A DNA stretch of 64,000 nt, taken from Apoda limacodes. Taxonomy: Eukaryota; Arthropoda; Insecta; Lepidoptera; Limacodidae. Made by a program: the position numbers and the translations under genes. The DNA is taken from NCBI GenBank assembly GCA_946406115.1, contig OX291550.1, forward strand, positions 21,242,722 to 21,306,721, read 5' to 3'. The notes beneath the pieces were generated by a model that worked only from the letters and a program-made list of their open reading frames with translations, had not been told where the DNA came from and did not search any database. Shown here piece after piece: positions 35,779 to 48,215 of this stretch; position 1 is the first letter of the stretch, and every line of letters begins with the position of its first letter.

Positions 35779-36837
35779 CCTAACTCCACCCTCTCACATT
35801 GAACCACTGTCACCTTCAGAAAAACAACTTTATTAACTTCATTTTGAGATAAAAGAATAGTTAAATATGTCCTTCATTATTATAATTTAATTAAACGGGT
35901 CTAAACACGATAGGTTTTATTTACATAGTTTCCGATATTTCGGCACAGTTTCATGCACCGTTGTCGCGGATGGACGGATCTAATTTAATTATAATGTTAC
36001 ACAACCACGAAAATACTAGTTCAAAAGATTTCTTCATTATGACCAAAATTTCCCTGTAACGTAGACATTACTTCAGTTTGTGGTTTACCTTAAATTGATA
36101 CTCTATAACGCATTAGCCATTCTCTCAAACCGATAAATACTGCATTATTTAGTAAGAATTCAATAAATATTTGTTAATGGTATATAATCTTTATCGTCGG
36201 TTTAAAAAAGGCTTCGGCTAAGTTTTTAAGGCTGCGCCCCACTTGAATGTAGAGTTTTCTGCTTGTTTTTAAAATCAATTCCACTGCCCTATTGCAACTT
36301 TCAGACTGGAAAGAAATAACATGACTTTCCACATTTTTTAACTAGCAAGTTACTGTATTTGTTCAAAGATATCTGTTAAAACATCGCTTTAAAAAAATAA
36401 CGGCCGAACCCCTCGTTTTTCTGTTTTTAATTTATTACGCCTTACCAACTAGTAGCGGGAACATAATTTATTTCATGAAATGTTAAATAACTATTAAGCT
36501 AAAAAAAAACTGTAATAGAATTTTTATACCTTATGTGATATAACTGTAATTAATTATTTTCCAATTTTTACGCTAACCTACAGCTTACTAGCTTAGCCTA
36601 TCTATAATATATTTTTGCCTCTGAAAAATGAGCTCTATTTAAGATTTATTGATTACTAAGAAGATTATATTATATTATTGTCGATTTCAGCTTAACGCCC
36701 ATAAGGCAAATGTATATGCGCGTTGGGGGCCCTCTTAAGGTCCCGAAATTTCAAAGTAAGACCCCTGAGGTCAAAAGCCTTTGTTGATTGTTAATTTTCT
36801 ACCACGTGTTTGCTACTCGTAAATATCCTATCCTACT
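35779..36837. other. Upstream flank of Ucp4 A
   Basis: Should contain the promoter and 5' UTR of copy A on the minus strand, but no clear core element is visible. A dispersed-repeat phrase with GTTTCCGATATTTCGGCACA lies at 35928-35947. Confidence 0.35.
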
Positions 36838-37030
36838 TATATTATAAATGTGAAAGTATGTCTGAATGGATGGATGTTTGTTACACAATCACACCACCAA
36901 CGGACGGATTAAGATGAAACTTTGGCATACTTTTATAATTTGATATTTATAATCAGATTTGATATTTATATTGATTTTTATAATTGGATATAGGCTATTT
37001 TTATACCAAAACATTCAAAAGTTACCGCGG
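36838..37030 (+). repeat. Lep1-like repeat (GTGAAAGTATGTCTG)
   Basis: ATATTATAAATGTGAAAGTA then GGATGGATGTTTGTTAC and GATGAAACTTTGG. Related copies start at 43799, 52241 and 53626. No Helitron 3' end. Confidence 0.55.
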
Positions 37031-39024
37031 GAATAACTATAACCAACCTAAGTAGGTACGCTCCAAAATATATTTTTTACCATTTTTTTACACATATTGT
37101 AATATGTATTCAATATGATAGTGATTAATGAAATTTGATTGTTTTTCTTTCTTCGGTGTCTTGAATTCCGTTATGAAAAGTTTACACTGTATTTCTTTTC
37201 TTCGATGAACACAAAGATTTAAATTTATTACAGCAAAATTGCATTGTATGAAGAATGATAAATAGGAGATAACAAACTTTACTAACAATGCAGTGTTTGG
37301 ACTTTGCTCCAGTATAAACTAAGTATAGCAGTGCTATAAAACGCAAATGCAGTAATGGGCACAAATAGATTACCTAGCACGAAGTCCATCTAACATGTCA
37401 GTTAACTGCATAAACTGTGTCAGTATTGGTATATGTTATGTTATTATGTAGGTACCGAGGTATAAATTGTTTAAAGTAACAAAATCTTTTATTTAATCTA
37501 TTTAATAAGAGACTTTTTGCTCGTAACGCTGACAATATATATTTTTATTCTGCTAGGTGGCAAACAAGCTTACAGTCCGTGTAATGACAAGGGGTTACCG
37601 TAGCCAGTGGACGTGTTCAATTCCTTTACTCAAACTTTGAGATTCTTCTTCAGCTATTGCTTATATCAGCAAAACCTCAGTTTCGATATCAAAAGACATC
37701 TTTTCTTATTAGGAAACCAAAAATAATGACGGCTCTGTTTAGGAGGCTAAGCGAGCGCGCGGGATTCGCCTTAGTTTGAATGAAGCTGTACGCGACCCTG
37801 CACAACGCGAATTCGTTATAAGGCGTTTTTTTTAATTCGCGCTATTTACCCCTCTTCACTATTAATTATTATTAGTCTTCGGTTAGCAAAAAAAAAACAG
37901 CGTTGTTTGATACGAAATACATTTGCAAAACAAAATGGTGCTCAAAAACATAAGATAACTATTTCTCAGTGATCAATTTTGTAAGTATTAAATAAGTAAT
38001 ACTTTTCTGTAACAATTAATAGGCTCATTCTGTTTCATTTTTGCAATAAAAGCAGTTTATTTTTTTGTTATTTCATTATACCCTGTAATACGCGAATATC
38101 CGTAACTCATTCCACAAGCCACAGATTATATAATACTGTACTAGTACACAAGCGCAGAACAAGCGATAGAAAACCCAGGGAGGCTAATCCTCTCCACAGA
38201 CTAAGCGCCCCTAAGTTAAATGTACCCACTGTACATGTACAAATACAGTTAATAAATTCAAGTTTTGGTAAGTTTATAAATATCGCACATTTGCAAGTTT
38301 CAGACTTGACAGCTGGAACATGACAGTAACTTGTATCTCATTGTTACTTTGAACCTCATTGAAACTTAACATTAGATGTAACTGGGATAATATTTGGGAT
38401 CTCAGCTCGTTTTAAATAAATACTGAAAAAGTACAGTACATATACCACCTTGCACCTATCTATCTCTCGAAGTGTAGTTAGGTGAGTCTCAATTTTGAGA
38501 AATCTTCGATTTGTTAAATGACAAGTCGTAGTTATTGTAAAATTTTAAATCTCATTCGTCAGATTATGTTTTAAATCTATTAAAAAAGTGATTTTTTCAG
38601 TTCGTTATTTTTATATACAATGTTCTCGAATAGCTTGGTTTTTTGTTAACCAACTTTGACGATTTTTACATAGGTAACGGGTAGGTTTAGGTAGGTAGGT
38701 TATGTTTAGGATCATACCCGGAATGGTCCCATATAAATTGGTAAGGACTTGTCACTTGACCAGGGAAACCAGCGTTAGGCTAAACAATATTTGTAGCTTT
38801 TGTGACGACCTACTGTAGATCGCTTAAAAAATGCAAAAGTAGTAGGTAAACTAATTTTGACGGTTTTGACTTTGAGTGTTACGTAACCAAAAAAGTACAA
38901 ACCGAAACTCGTCATGTCGGTCCGTGCGTCCGTGTGTGTGTTCAGGTGAAAATCTGTTAAACTAAAAATTTTATTAGAAAAATATAAACCAAGTTTAAAA
39001 ACCAACTTAAATGTAAATAATCGG
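37031..39024. other. Intergenic, nothing recognised
   Basis: AT-rich, with short open stretches only. A GGTAGGTAGG microsatellite-like run is near 38690. No gene seen. Confidence 0.4.
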
Positions 39025-39448
39025 CCAAGGGTGAGTCGGACTCCCGTACGAAGGTTCTGTACCATTATCTATAAAAACGTCAAAAAAATCACGTTTGTTG
39101 TATGGGAACTCCCCTTAAATATTTATTTTATTTTAATTTAATTATTTATTTTTAAAGTGACTATATAACTAAATATTCTGTGAATATTTTAAGCGCCTAC
39201 CTGATGCCGTTATTAATGTCAAGCAAAATCGAGCAAAAGAATCACGTTTGTTGTATGGAAGCCCGCTTTAATATTTGTTTTATAGTATTTGTTGTTATAG
39301 CGTCAACAGAAATACATCTTCTGTGAAAATTTCAACTGTCTAACTATCACGGTTCATGAGATACAGCCTGGTGACAGACGGACGGACGGACAGCGAAGTC
39401 TTAGTAATAGGGTTCCGATAATTTCCCTTTGGGTACGGAACCCTAAAA
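39025..39448. repeat. Repeat ending TTTGGGTACGGA, second full copy
   Basis: Starts GCCAAGGGTGAGTCGGACTC, has the doubled GTTTGTTGTATGG segment, and ends CCCTTTGGGTACGGAACCCT. Very close to 34905-35325 over most of its length. Confidence 0.75.
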
Positions 39449-40162
39449 TAACAAAATTGAGATTTTGTGCCAAGGTACTTACTCCATGTAGGATAGTAAG
39501 TAGGTAACTATGTGCCATTTACACATTTTTTTAAAATTAATTAAGCGTAGGTACACTATTGTTAATTATAACCATTTTTTGTATATTATTTGTTAGTCTT
39601 TATATCCAGAGTAGGAAAAAATTGGCAGCGTTTGAAGAAAAATGTTAGTTTGTGACATGCTGGGAAATACTGAGACGGGTTGGAAGCCAGCCAGACTGGT
39701 GCCTTTGCCAGGGTTCTGTTGTAACCTAAGCTTTTTCGTATCATGTTTTAAAGAAACTATTGATTTGTTAATATATATATATTATACCTAATCATTCCGT
39801 GTTAGTTTTTCACAACGCTATAATTCTTTATCGTCTACCCCTAGATCGTTAATTTTTACTCGTGACGGCCACGGAGATGGTAGGTACATGCGTTTATGTG
39901 TGTGTCTGTTACCATTTTTCTCAGAAACGGTTAGACCGATTTTGTAGCAGTTTTTTGCTTCGTAAAAGTCACACATATGTCTAGCAGTGGACGTGATATG
40001 GTTATTCAAAATGATCCGCAATCGTAGGGCGGAACCTATGATGATAAGTGATATCTAATTAATTACCTACAAGGCGAACAAATACTGTCAAATAGATTAA
40101 GCACATACCTATAATAATTAACCGATCACTGAAGCAACTACTAATATCAATCAAGAGAGGTA
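39449..40162. other. Intergenic, nothing recognised
   Basis: AT-rich with one repeat-like phrase (CAGAAACGGTTAGACCGATT near 39923). No gene. Confidence 0.35.
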
Positions 40163-40251
40163 GGGCACTGCAAGTATTCGCTCGAATAAGCTGCCCGAAC
40201 AAATAAAGCGGGGCATAGCGAGTACTTGCTCGAATGAGCGGCCCGAACTGG
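40163..40251 (+). repeat. 50-bp tandem doublet at jockey 5' side
   Basis: Two units, each containing a GCTCGAATRAGCKGCCCGAAC core, 50 bp apart (ends at 40201 and 40251). They lie just upstream of the GC-rich jockey 5' region and may be part of its promoter or 5' UTR. Confidence 0.5.
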
Positions 40252-43200
40252 GGAAGTACCTCCACCTTACAGAAAACCGCGGCCACAATAACACTAACAT
40301 TGAGTAGTGTTGTGTTCCTGGCGGTGAGTAAGGTTGCCAGAGCTCTCTCTTTGAGGATTCGCTGCGCGGACAGCGGAGGACCGACGGTGCTTGTTGCTGT
40401 CATTGCTCGGCGTAGACGCGGCGTGCTGGTTCGGCGGTCAGGGAGACCTGATGAAACGGCTGACCGCTGGCCGCCCGCAGGTTGAACGGGTTCCCGAACC
40501 CAGGGATCACTTAATCTCCGCCCTGGGAGGCTGATCCGCCAACCTGTGTAAAGTCTCTGAAGTAGTAGTCGTGCCGGAGAAGGAGACCGGAGTGGACCCG
40601 GCTACTACAACAGAGGGGGATCAGGGGCCCTTCCGCCCGCCGTGCCAGCAACCGCATCATCTGTGTTGAGCTTCGGCAGTCTTAGTACCGCAACTTTTTG
40701 TCTTCTAAGCTGTCTGTGCAGTGAATCCTCATCCGTAGTCTAAGTTACTTCAAACAAAATGGCCAGGAACAGAAAAAAGAAAAGAGTTTTGACAGCGGTT
40801 ACTCCATCCACATATAATGTAGATTTTTGCAACATAAGGGGTATTCACGCAAATCTTAACGCAGTCCATCACCATCTCGAGACTGCGCAGCCAACCATTC
40901 TTTTTCTAACGGAGACGCAGATATCCTGCCCGGCCGACACATCATACCTTCGTTATCCCGGCTACAAACTCGAGCACAATTTTTTGAGTCGAGCCGGTGT
41001 ATGTATGTTCGTCCGGGAGGATATCTGCTGTCGCCGACTTCATAGCCTTGAAGACAGGGACCTGTCGATATTGTGGGTGCGCGTAGATCATGGGGGCCAC
41101 ACTCGTATCTATGCGTGCCTATACAGGTCTCATAGCGGTGACACGGACGTAACTCGACTCTTCACGCACCTGAGTTTGACGACTGACAAAGTTCTAGAGC
41201 AATATCCTACAGCAGAAGTAGTTATTTTGGGAGACTTTAACGCCCACCATCGTGAGTGGCTCAGTTCTCGAACCAATAACTATGCAGGGATATCTGCTCA
41301 TGAATTTGCTCTGACCTATGGATTCTCTCAGCTGGTACTTTCTCCAACGAGAATACCAGATATAGAGGACCATACAAGCTCCTTACTGGACCTTCTGCTG
41401 ACTACACGTCCGGATGGATACTCCGTCTCAGTGGATGCGCCTCTTGGCTCCTCGGACCACTGTCTCATCCGGACTCGATTGTCATGCACACAACCCGATC
41501 CTTCTGGGCCAACTAATTGGCGTCGTGTGTGGCATTATAAGTCGGCAGACTGGGATGGATTGCGAGAATTTTATGCATCGTACCCGTGGAGGCAGATCTG
41601 CTATAGCTCAGAAGATCCTGACGTCTGCGCAGCCGCAGTCACTGAGACAATCCTCGCTGGTATGGAATGTTTCATTCCTAACCTGCGAGTAGCTGCCGGC
41701 GTCAAAAAACGACCGTGGTTTAATAGGCCTTGCAGAGAAGCTAAAATTCTTAAGCAAACTGCGTATGAGGCTTGGACCACGGCTCGTAATAATAAGGATC
41801 CGAATATTTCTGAGTTAAAACGCAAATTAAATGCTGCCTCGAGGTTCAGTAAGAAAGCAACTGCCAGAGCAAAATTCCAATTCATCGGCAAAATAGGTGG
41901 GCGACTTGCGAGCTATCCTTCTGGGAGTCGTGCTTTCTGGTCGCTTGCTAAAGCTGCCGAGGGGAACTTCTGCCAGTCGTCATTACCACCACTGCGAAAG
42001 ACCGATGGTGACTTGGCCCACAGTGCAAAAGAGAAAGCCGATCTATTGGGCAGTCTCTTTGCCTCTAACTCGAATGTGAACGACGAAGGCGCTGTACCAC
42101 CTACTTTACCGTGGTGCGGTAAGACCATGCCGGAAATCACTATAACACAGCGCGAGGTCCGGCGGGCGTTGCTTTCCCTAGACGTTCATAAGTCGAGTGG
42201 GCCAGACGGCATACCAGCAGTGGTGCTTAAGCAGTGTGCTCCTGAGTTATGTCCTGTACTCACGCGCCTCTTCACGCTTTCCTACCACACTAGGCAATTT
42301 CCGTCTTCATGGAAGACTGCAAATGTGCACCCGGTGCCCAAAAAGGGCGATAGATCAGATCCATCGAATTACAGGCCTATCGCTATAACCTCTCTCCTCT
42401 CCAAGGTGATGGAGCGTGTGATCAACACACAGCTTTTGAGATACCTAGAAAAACACGACCTGATCAGTGACCGTCAATATGGCTTTCGCCACGGTCGCTC
42501 AACTGGTGACCTTCTAGTGTATCTCACACACCGATGGGCACTAGCCATTGAGAGTCAGGGGGAGGCATTGGCATGTAGCCTAGACATAGCGAAGGCGTTC
42601 GATCGGGTCTGGCACCGGGGTCTTCTATCGAAGTTGCCTTCTTACGGAGTGCCCGAGGGTTTGTGCAAATGGGTGGCTAGCTTTTTGTCCGGCAGAAGCA
42701 TACGAGCCGTAGTTGACGGTAGTTGCTCTGATAGCATGGACATTAATGCTGGTGTCCCGCAAGGCTCTGTGCTGTCTCCTACGCTGTTTCTACTGCACAT
42801 CAATGATATGTTGGACATCAACAACATACATTGCTATGCAGATGACAGTACTGGAGACGCTTATTACACGGGCCGTGCAAGCATCCCACGTTCCGTTGTG
42901 GAGGAAAAGCGTGAAGAACTTGTGTCTCAAATCGAAATCGGTCTGTCCAAGGTCTCTGACTGGGGGCGGGAAAACTTGGTCCGATTCAACCCTTCAAAGA
43001 CACAAGTCTGCGCGTTCACCGCTAAGAAAACCCCATTCACTGTAGTCCCACAATTCCAGAACACTCCCCTCTCCATCTCCAAGAGCATTGGGATCCTTGG
43101 CGTTGACATCTCCAGCGATGTTCAGTTCCGAGATCATTTGCTAGGCAAGGTAAAGCTGGCGTCCAAAAAACTTGGTGTACTCAACAGAGCGAAGCAGTAC

Positions 43201-43798
43201 TTCACGTCGGGGCAAAGGTTGCTACTTTACAAGTCGCAAGTCCGGCCCCATATGGAGTACTGCTGCCATCTCTGGGCGGGTGCACCCGGATACCAGCTTG
43301 GCCCTTTTGACTCGGTTCAACGACGGGCTGTGAGAATTGTCGACGATCCCAAACTCACTTGCGGTATCGAACCCTTAAGTCTGAGGAGAGACTTTGCCTC
43401 CCTGTGTGTGTTCTACCGCTTGTACAATGGATTTTGTTCTGAGGAATTGTTCGAAATGATGCCCACGGCTACTTTCTACCATCGCACCGCTCGCCATCGA
43501 CAGGGAATTCATTCTCACACTTTGGAACCAAAATGGTCGCGAACAGTGCGGTTTCAGAGAAACTTCCTCCCGCGAACCCTTGGGTTGTGAAATGAGCTCC
43601 CTGCCAAGGTTTTCTCTAAGGACTACAGTATGGGGTTCTTCAAAAAAGAAGTTATTAGATTGCTGAAGGGTCGGCAACGCGCGAGTGATGCCCCTGGTGT
43701 TGCAAGCGTCCATAGGCTACGGTGACCGCTTACCATCAGGCGGACCGTAGGCTTGTTTGCCACCTTAGTGGTATAAAAAAAAAAAAAAAAAAAAAAAA
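40252..43798 (+). mobile_element. Near-intact jockey-clade LINE
   Basis: GC-rich leader (40252-40758), a long ORF with endonuclease and reverse transcriptase, a 3' UTR and an A tail (43776-43798). The leader has no convincing ORF1 with zinc knuckles; a short open stretch ending 40485 may be its relic, so the copy may be 5' truncated. The exact 5' limit is uncertain. No target duplication could be confirmed, because the tail runs straight into a TATTATAAATGTGAAAG repeat. At least six other pieces of the same family lie in this window. Confidence 0.9.
40759..43590 (+). CDS. Jockey ORF2: endonuclease and reverse transcriptase
   Basis: Nicks target DNA and copies the RNA (target-primed reverse transcription). 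943 codons. The APE-type endonuclease occupies about residues 15-245: ETQ, GDFNAHH (158-164) and SDH (232-234). The reverse transcriptase follows, with GPDGIP, YRPIAITS, LDIAKAFDRVWH (608-619), AGVPQGSVLSPTLF and the catalytic YADD (693-696). A thumb-like C-terminal region ends in RNFLPRTLGL. All catalytic motifs look intact. The ORF stops at TGA 43588-43590 where sister copies have TGG. In-frame sequence continues for 44 codons to a TGA at 43723-43725 and matches the ends of the other copies, so a recent nonsense change is likely. The ATG at 40759 follows the GC-rich leader. The loss may or may not abolish activity. Confidence 0.93.
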   Translation: MARNRKKKRVLTAVTPSTYNVDFCNIRGIHANLNAVHHHLETAQPTILFLTETQISCPADTSYLRYPGYKLEHNFLSRAGVCMFVREDICCRRLHSLEDRDLSILWVRVDHGGHTRIYACLYRSHSGDTDVTRLFTHLSLTTDKVLEQYPTAEVVILGDFNAHHREWLSSRTNNYAGISAHEFALTYGFSQLVLSPTRIPDIEDHTSSLLDLLLTTRPDGYSVSVDAPLGSSDHCLIRTRLSCTQPDPSGPTNWRRVWHYKSADWDGLREFYASYPWRQICYSSEDPDVCAAAVTETILAGMECFIPNLRVAAGVKKRPWFNRPCREAKILKQTAYEAWTTARNNKDPNISELKRKLNAASRFSKKATARAKFQFIGKIGGRLASYPSGSRAFWSLAKAAEGNFCQSSLPPLRKTDGDLAHSAKEKADLLGSLFASNSNVNDEGAVPPTLPWCGKTMPEITITQREVRRALLSLDVHKSSGPDGIPAVVLKQCAPELCPVLTRLFTLSYHTRQFPSSWKTANVHPVPKKGDRSDPSNYRPIAITSLLSKVMERVINTQLLRYLEKHDLISDRQYGFRHGRSTGDLLVYLTHRWALAIESQGEALACSLDIAKAFDRVWHRGLLSKLPSYGVPEGLCKWVASFLSGRSIRAVVDGSCSDSMDINAGVPQGSVLSPTLFLLHINDMLDINNIHCYADDSTGDAYYTGRASIPRSVVEEKREELVSQIEIGLSKVSDWGRENLVRFNPSKTQVCAFTAKKTPFTVVPQFQNTPLSISKSIGILGVDISSDVQFRDHLLGKVKLASKKLGVLNRAKQYFTSGQRLLLYKSQVRPHMEYCCHLWAGAPGYQLGPFDSVQRRAVRIVDDPKLTCGIEPLSLRRDFASLCVFYRLYNGFCSEELFEMMPTATFYHRTARHRQGIHSHTLEPKWSRTVRFQRNFLPRTLGL

Positions 43799-43990
43799 TA
43801 TTATAAATGTGAAAGTATATCTGGATGGATGGATGTATGAATGTTTGTTACTCAATCACGCTTCAACTACTGGACTGCACGAGATGAAACTTGGCACATA
43901 TATAGGTTAGATCCTGGAGTAGCACATAGGCTATTTAACGAACTGTAGCTACAGCTAACTTCATTAGTATAATTAAGCAGTTAATTAAGG
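43799..43990 (+). repeat. Lep1-like repeat next to jockey tail
   Basis: TATTATAAATGTGAAAGTAT, GGATGGATGGATGTATGAAT and GATGAAACTTGGCACATATA. The jockey A tail joins its first bases, so the LINE probably landed at or in this repeat. Confidence 0.6.
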
Positions 43991-44978
43991 AGTTTCACGT
44001 TGTTAACCCAATTTAGGGCAAAATCTAGTAGTTAATAAAATGATTCCCTACACATTTACATAGAAAAAATATGTCATATTTCAGACTGAAACAGAGTTCT
44101 TCGATTTTACCATGATCATCTGGCAATATTGTCTGCAGGTCTGCCAGGTATTTAGTTTAGAGGCTCTGAAGACTGCCAGCTGGTAACATATAGTCAAATA
44201 GACCATTAGACTTTGTTCAAGAACGCAACGAGGAAGTTAAAGAAGAGAAAGTGGTTTTGTAACGCTCAGCTTCGGGTAAATTTTTAACTGTCAACATTGC
44301 CAAACATACGATTAAGGGCCATATAGCCGAAACGATACTTTAACCATAGGCGACAGGCGATTTTGCAAAGAACTGCATCTATGCTGCATCGCGTTTTAGC
44401 GACTAGCTTTTGATTGTGGTATCAAAATCGTGCGTAAAGGTAACTTACACGATGTGGCATGGCATTTTGGCGACTTGCCACTATAAAACGTAGTGTCAAA
44501 ATCGCGCAGCCACTGCATCGATCGAGCTTTTAAAAGAATAACAAGAAATTGTATGTTAGCGGGTTTAGACCGTTCCGAAGCGGCATTAATCTTCTAAAAT
44601 TAATGATACTGGATGACAATGTTAAAAGCAAAAGTCAACTGTTAAACATTTATCCCAAATCGATTGGAAATTCAACTTTACCCGTCGATTGTTACTAGAC
44701 TAGAGAGTAAAAGTTAATTGGAACTAACCCCTAAAGGATATAAAATGCCTTAGAATACCTACCTATAATTTACTACATGTCTTCTGTATATTAGATGCAA
44801 CTTAGATGAAACCTTAAAATCTCTTGCTCAATCAAAGGTTAAATGAAGGCTTAATAAAACTACTATTATTTATGACGGACAAGCTTTTTGCTTCGGCTTC
44901 ACCGGCATAAATTTTATTTTGAAGTTTACTCCTTAAGAATCGGACCGCTTATTAATTTATAGCTAGTATATACGACGT
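43991..44978. other. Intergenic, nothing recognised
   Basis: No gene. A repeat-like GCTTTTTGCTTCGGCTTCAC is at about 44883. The rest is unassigned. Confidence 0.35.
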
Positions 44979-45254
44979 ATATATGTCGTAGCCATCTGGC
45001 TAAGTTAGCCTGTTAATTGGGCGTCTAGGTAGATCGTTAAGTATGGAAAAGAAATTATAATATAACTAAACAGGTTATTATATGAAACTTGGTTGGAACA
45101 CATCGTTTAATATGCACGTTTACAAAAGAACGTAACCCTACATACATAAATAATAAATGCAATTTCTGATCCTTTCTTTTCCATACTGACGATCTGCCTA
45201 GGCGTCCAATCAACTGCCTGCCACCGGATGAACCAGATGGCTGCGACATATATA
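44979..45254. mobile_element. MITE with GTCGCAGCCATCTG ends, copy 2
   Basis: Left TATATATGTCGTAGCCATCTGG, right inverted TATATATGTCGCAGCCATCTGG, each followed by a GGCGTCTAGGTAGATCG-type block. Same family as 22525-22818. Confidence 0.75.
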
Positions 45255-45271
45255 AAACCACCATAGTCCAG

Positions 45272-45435
45272 ATATACTGCAGCATCAGAAGCAGTGATGT
45301 GGTGATAGGCTAACCCTCTGTACTAATACTAATTAATTATTCTGTGCCTCTGTTAAGAAGGATTAAAGTGGTTGGTGAAAAGCGGGTGATACTGCATTAT
45401 GACGTGAATGTGTATCCAACTGCTAATTACCCTCT
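45272..45435 (+). repeat. Repeat (CCAGATACACTGC ... TGGTGAAAAG), copy 1
   Basis: Opens CCAGATATACTGCAGCATCA and contains AGTGGTTGGTGAAAAGCGGG and GCATTATGACGTGAATGTG. Related pieces: 52744-52900, 55670-55760, 58270-58330 and, inverted, 58620-58760. Class unknown. Confidence 0.6.
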
Positions 45436-47792
45436 TCATGGAAGAAGTACATAATACAAGAAAAGTACAAAATATATTCAAAATTTGATAAGTAACACCT
45501 GCCGCTTTTTCGGCAGCTAAGGGCAAAGTTGCATACATTTTAAATGTTTTTCATCGGTTGATAAAATTCTATATGTGTGTGATACTTTAAAACATAATCC
45601 ATTGAGCTTTAGGGAAACCTATAGCTGTAGGTGCGTAGGTAAAGATCAATTTTAATTACTTATTTTTTATAAAAAAAGATAAACAAGCTCACCTAGGTTT
45701 TCTAATACTCTACTAGCTTTACCCGTAACAATCATAATTAGGTATATCAATGCATAATTCGAAATATTTGCAAAATTTAACCCCTAAAATCTTCCTTTTT
45801 TAGGGTTTCGTACCTCAAAAGGACCCTTATAGGATCATTTTGTCGTACGTCTGTCTTTCTATCAAGACCCTTATTCTCAGGAACCCGTGAAGGTATCAAG
45901 TTAGGATTAATATCAAATACTGAGGTCTACGGCCTCTTGAAACTGTAAAAAAAAAAGCTTTTAAGTCAACGCAATTAAAAAATACGGACATTTTTGTCGC
46001 ATATTTTGGCATTTACAAATTAATCAAAACCTATCGGGTACTTCCCGTTGTCCTAGAATCATGAAATTTCAAAGGAAGCAAGGTCTGACATTACAAAATA
46101 TAGGAAAAAAACCGAATTCTGTTAATTTGTAGTTAAAACACATTAAAAAATTTTGCTTATCAGTCAGACAAGACCTAAGAAAAAGACTCAAGAACGCGTG
46201 GAGGTAAGTAACAAGTTGAACTACAAATACTTAAGTACGGTAAGTACTTAATACGGTCACTTTGTTGTAAAGAAATCAAGCTTATAAGTTAATGCAAAAA
46301 AGTAATTTCCCAAAATAAGGTTATTTTTCTCGCATATTGTAACACTAATAAATCCAAACCTATGGAGCACGTACCGTTGACCTAGAATCATGAATATTTG
46401 CACGAAACAATGCCATTTAGCACACATAATGGAAAACATCTGAAAACCGTAAATTTATTGTTACATCGCAGTTTTTTTTTTTGCGATTATAAACTTTTTT
46501 GCAGTTGGTAAACTAACCGATATCTATGTCGATGCATTGGGACAACAGAACAGTAAAGTAAAGTTTGTCTCTCAATACAGTTTACCTTTTACGGAACCAT
46601 CGGTGCGTGAGTCCGACACGCACTGGACCGTTTTTTTTTTTTAAATTGCACACGGACAAAGTTGCTAGAATAAGCTAGTTAATCAGGCAACAATGTCGTG
46701 CAATAGAACTGTAAAATCTAATTACATCATGATAATTACAGTGAGTGCCTCATACAAATCAATGACAAAAACGCATATAAGTGCAAACCAGTACCATACC
46801 TTATTAAAACTCGTGAGGAAACTAAAATAGATGACCGCAGCAGGTGGCGACAATCACAGACACACGACTGATAAAGTCTTCCTGATTGTCGCACGTTATA
46901 TAAATACGTGTGTAACAAATAACATGTATATATGGAACTAATTGATCGAACAAAGTTCGCAAACAGAGTAGGAATAGAAACACCAATCTTACTAACTGTA
47001 TGTAACAATTGCTTTGTTAGATTCGTAACAAACTTATCGCTTGATTGTTACAAAAGATACAGGTTTGATGTAAAGCCAGATTTCCGTGTGTAGTTCGATT
47101 TCTTACCTACGCTACGTAATATTCAATTATAAAAGGTCAAAGAATAAACAGTTCATGATATAAATAAAACCATAAATTAATGTTTGTTGTTTATATGACT
47201 ATGACGCAAGTTTTAATTAGATATAACGAAAACTAAAAATATTTACGTGAGTAACATGCCCATGTTGATACTAGATCTAATACCTTTAAACGAGCAATGC
47301 TTGTATATATGTATATATATGTATGTATATATATAGAAAACGTCATTTTATCTGTGTTTTTAGGCAATGATAAACTGAAAAATATTACTTCCTGACATCT
47401 ATTGGCGATTAGTAATACTATTATTTTTACCGACACAGCAACACTAAAGCTACTTGACAATAGATGGCGTTGTTGAAAATAAACGAGTGAAGCTCGGTCC
47501 TCCAAGTACTTCTATTGAATTGTCAATAATAATGCACTTATAGTATATTTTTTTAATAATTGCTTCTCGATTCTCTAGATATAACAGCATCTGTAGTCCC
47601 ACATCTTCCCGTAAGGCTCTTTGATTTCTCCCTTACCGTTTCTACCGTATAACCAAGATATTGCCTATTAACGACATTATTGCTATTCAAATGAAAGAAC
47701 CAAAGATGCAAACATCCTTTGTTCTGTTGTAGAAGAATGCCACGGAAATCTTATGTCGAAATATAAAGAGCATTCTGCCTAGGCAAAAATTG
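45436..47792. other. Intergenic with old repeats
   Basis: 45800-46140 and 46330-46400 have GTACTTCCCGTTG... and 'CCTAGAATCATGAA' phrases shared with 30.8 kb. A TATATATG microsatellite is at 47300-47335. An open stretch 45538-45353 (minus) has no domain. No gene found. Confidence 0.35.
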
Positions 47793-48103
47793 GTGCGAGT
47801 TAACCAAACCAAGACCCAAGTTCACGCGGTCACCATTAAAAAACCACAGTCATTGAGATTTTACAATTATATAACAAACCCTTTGCTATCTTTAATAACA
47901 TTGAGATCCTTCGTTGACACCTCCAGTGACGTTCAGTTCTGAGATCATTTAGTAGACGAGGACCAACAAACTTGGTATACTACTGCAATTCAGGGCAATG
48001 GTTGCTACTCGTAAGTCCGACTCGACATGTAGTTCCTAGTATTACTGTTTGTAGGCGAGTGCACCTAGATTCCAGCTTTGACGTTTTGACTCGGTTGACC
48101 ATT
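47793..48103 (+). mobile_element. Jockey ORF2 fragment
   Basis: Aligned with 42970-43330 of the near-intact copy: GACCCAAGTTCACGCGGTCA, CCTCCAGTGACGTTCAGTTC, GAGTGCACC and GACTCGGTT in the same order, with many deletions. Non-functional. Confidence 0.8.
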
Positions 48104-48215
48104 AGAGTCTACTTCAATAAAAAGAAGAAAGTTTACATTTAGATGATTCTTATGAATAAAAATTAATTTTAAAATCCAGTGCGTACGTTTATAACATCTT
48201 ATTACTTGCTTTCTC

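Noticed and set aside
45353..45538. 61-codon frame ending near a GGTGTTAC donor as another UCP4 exon 1
   Set aside because: The sequence before the putative donor lacks the helix-1 pattern, and exon 1 of copy A was found at 35676-35778.
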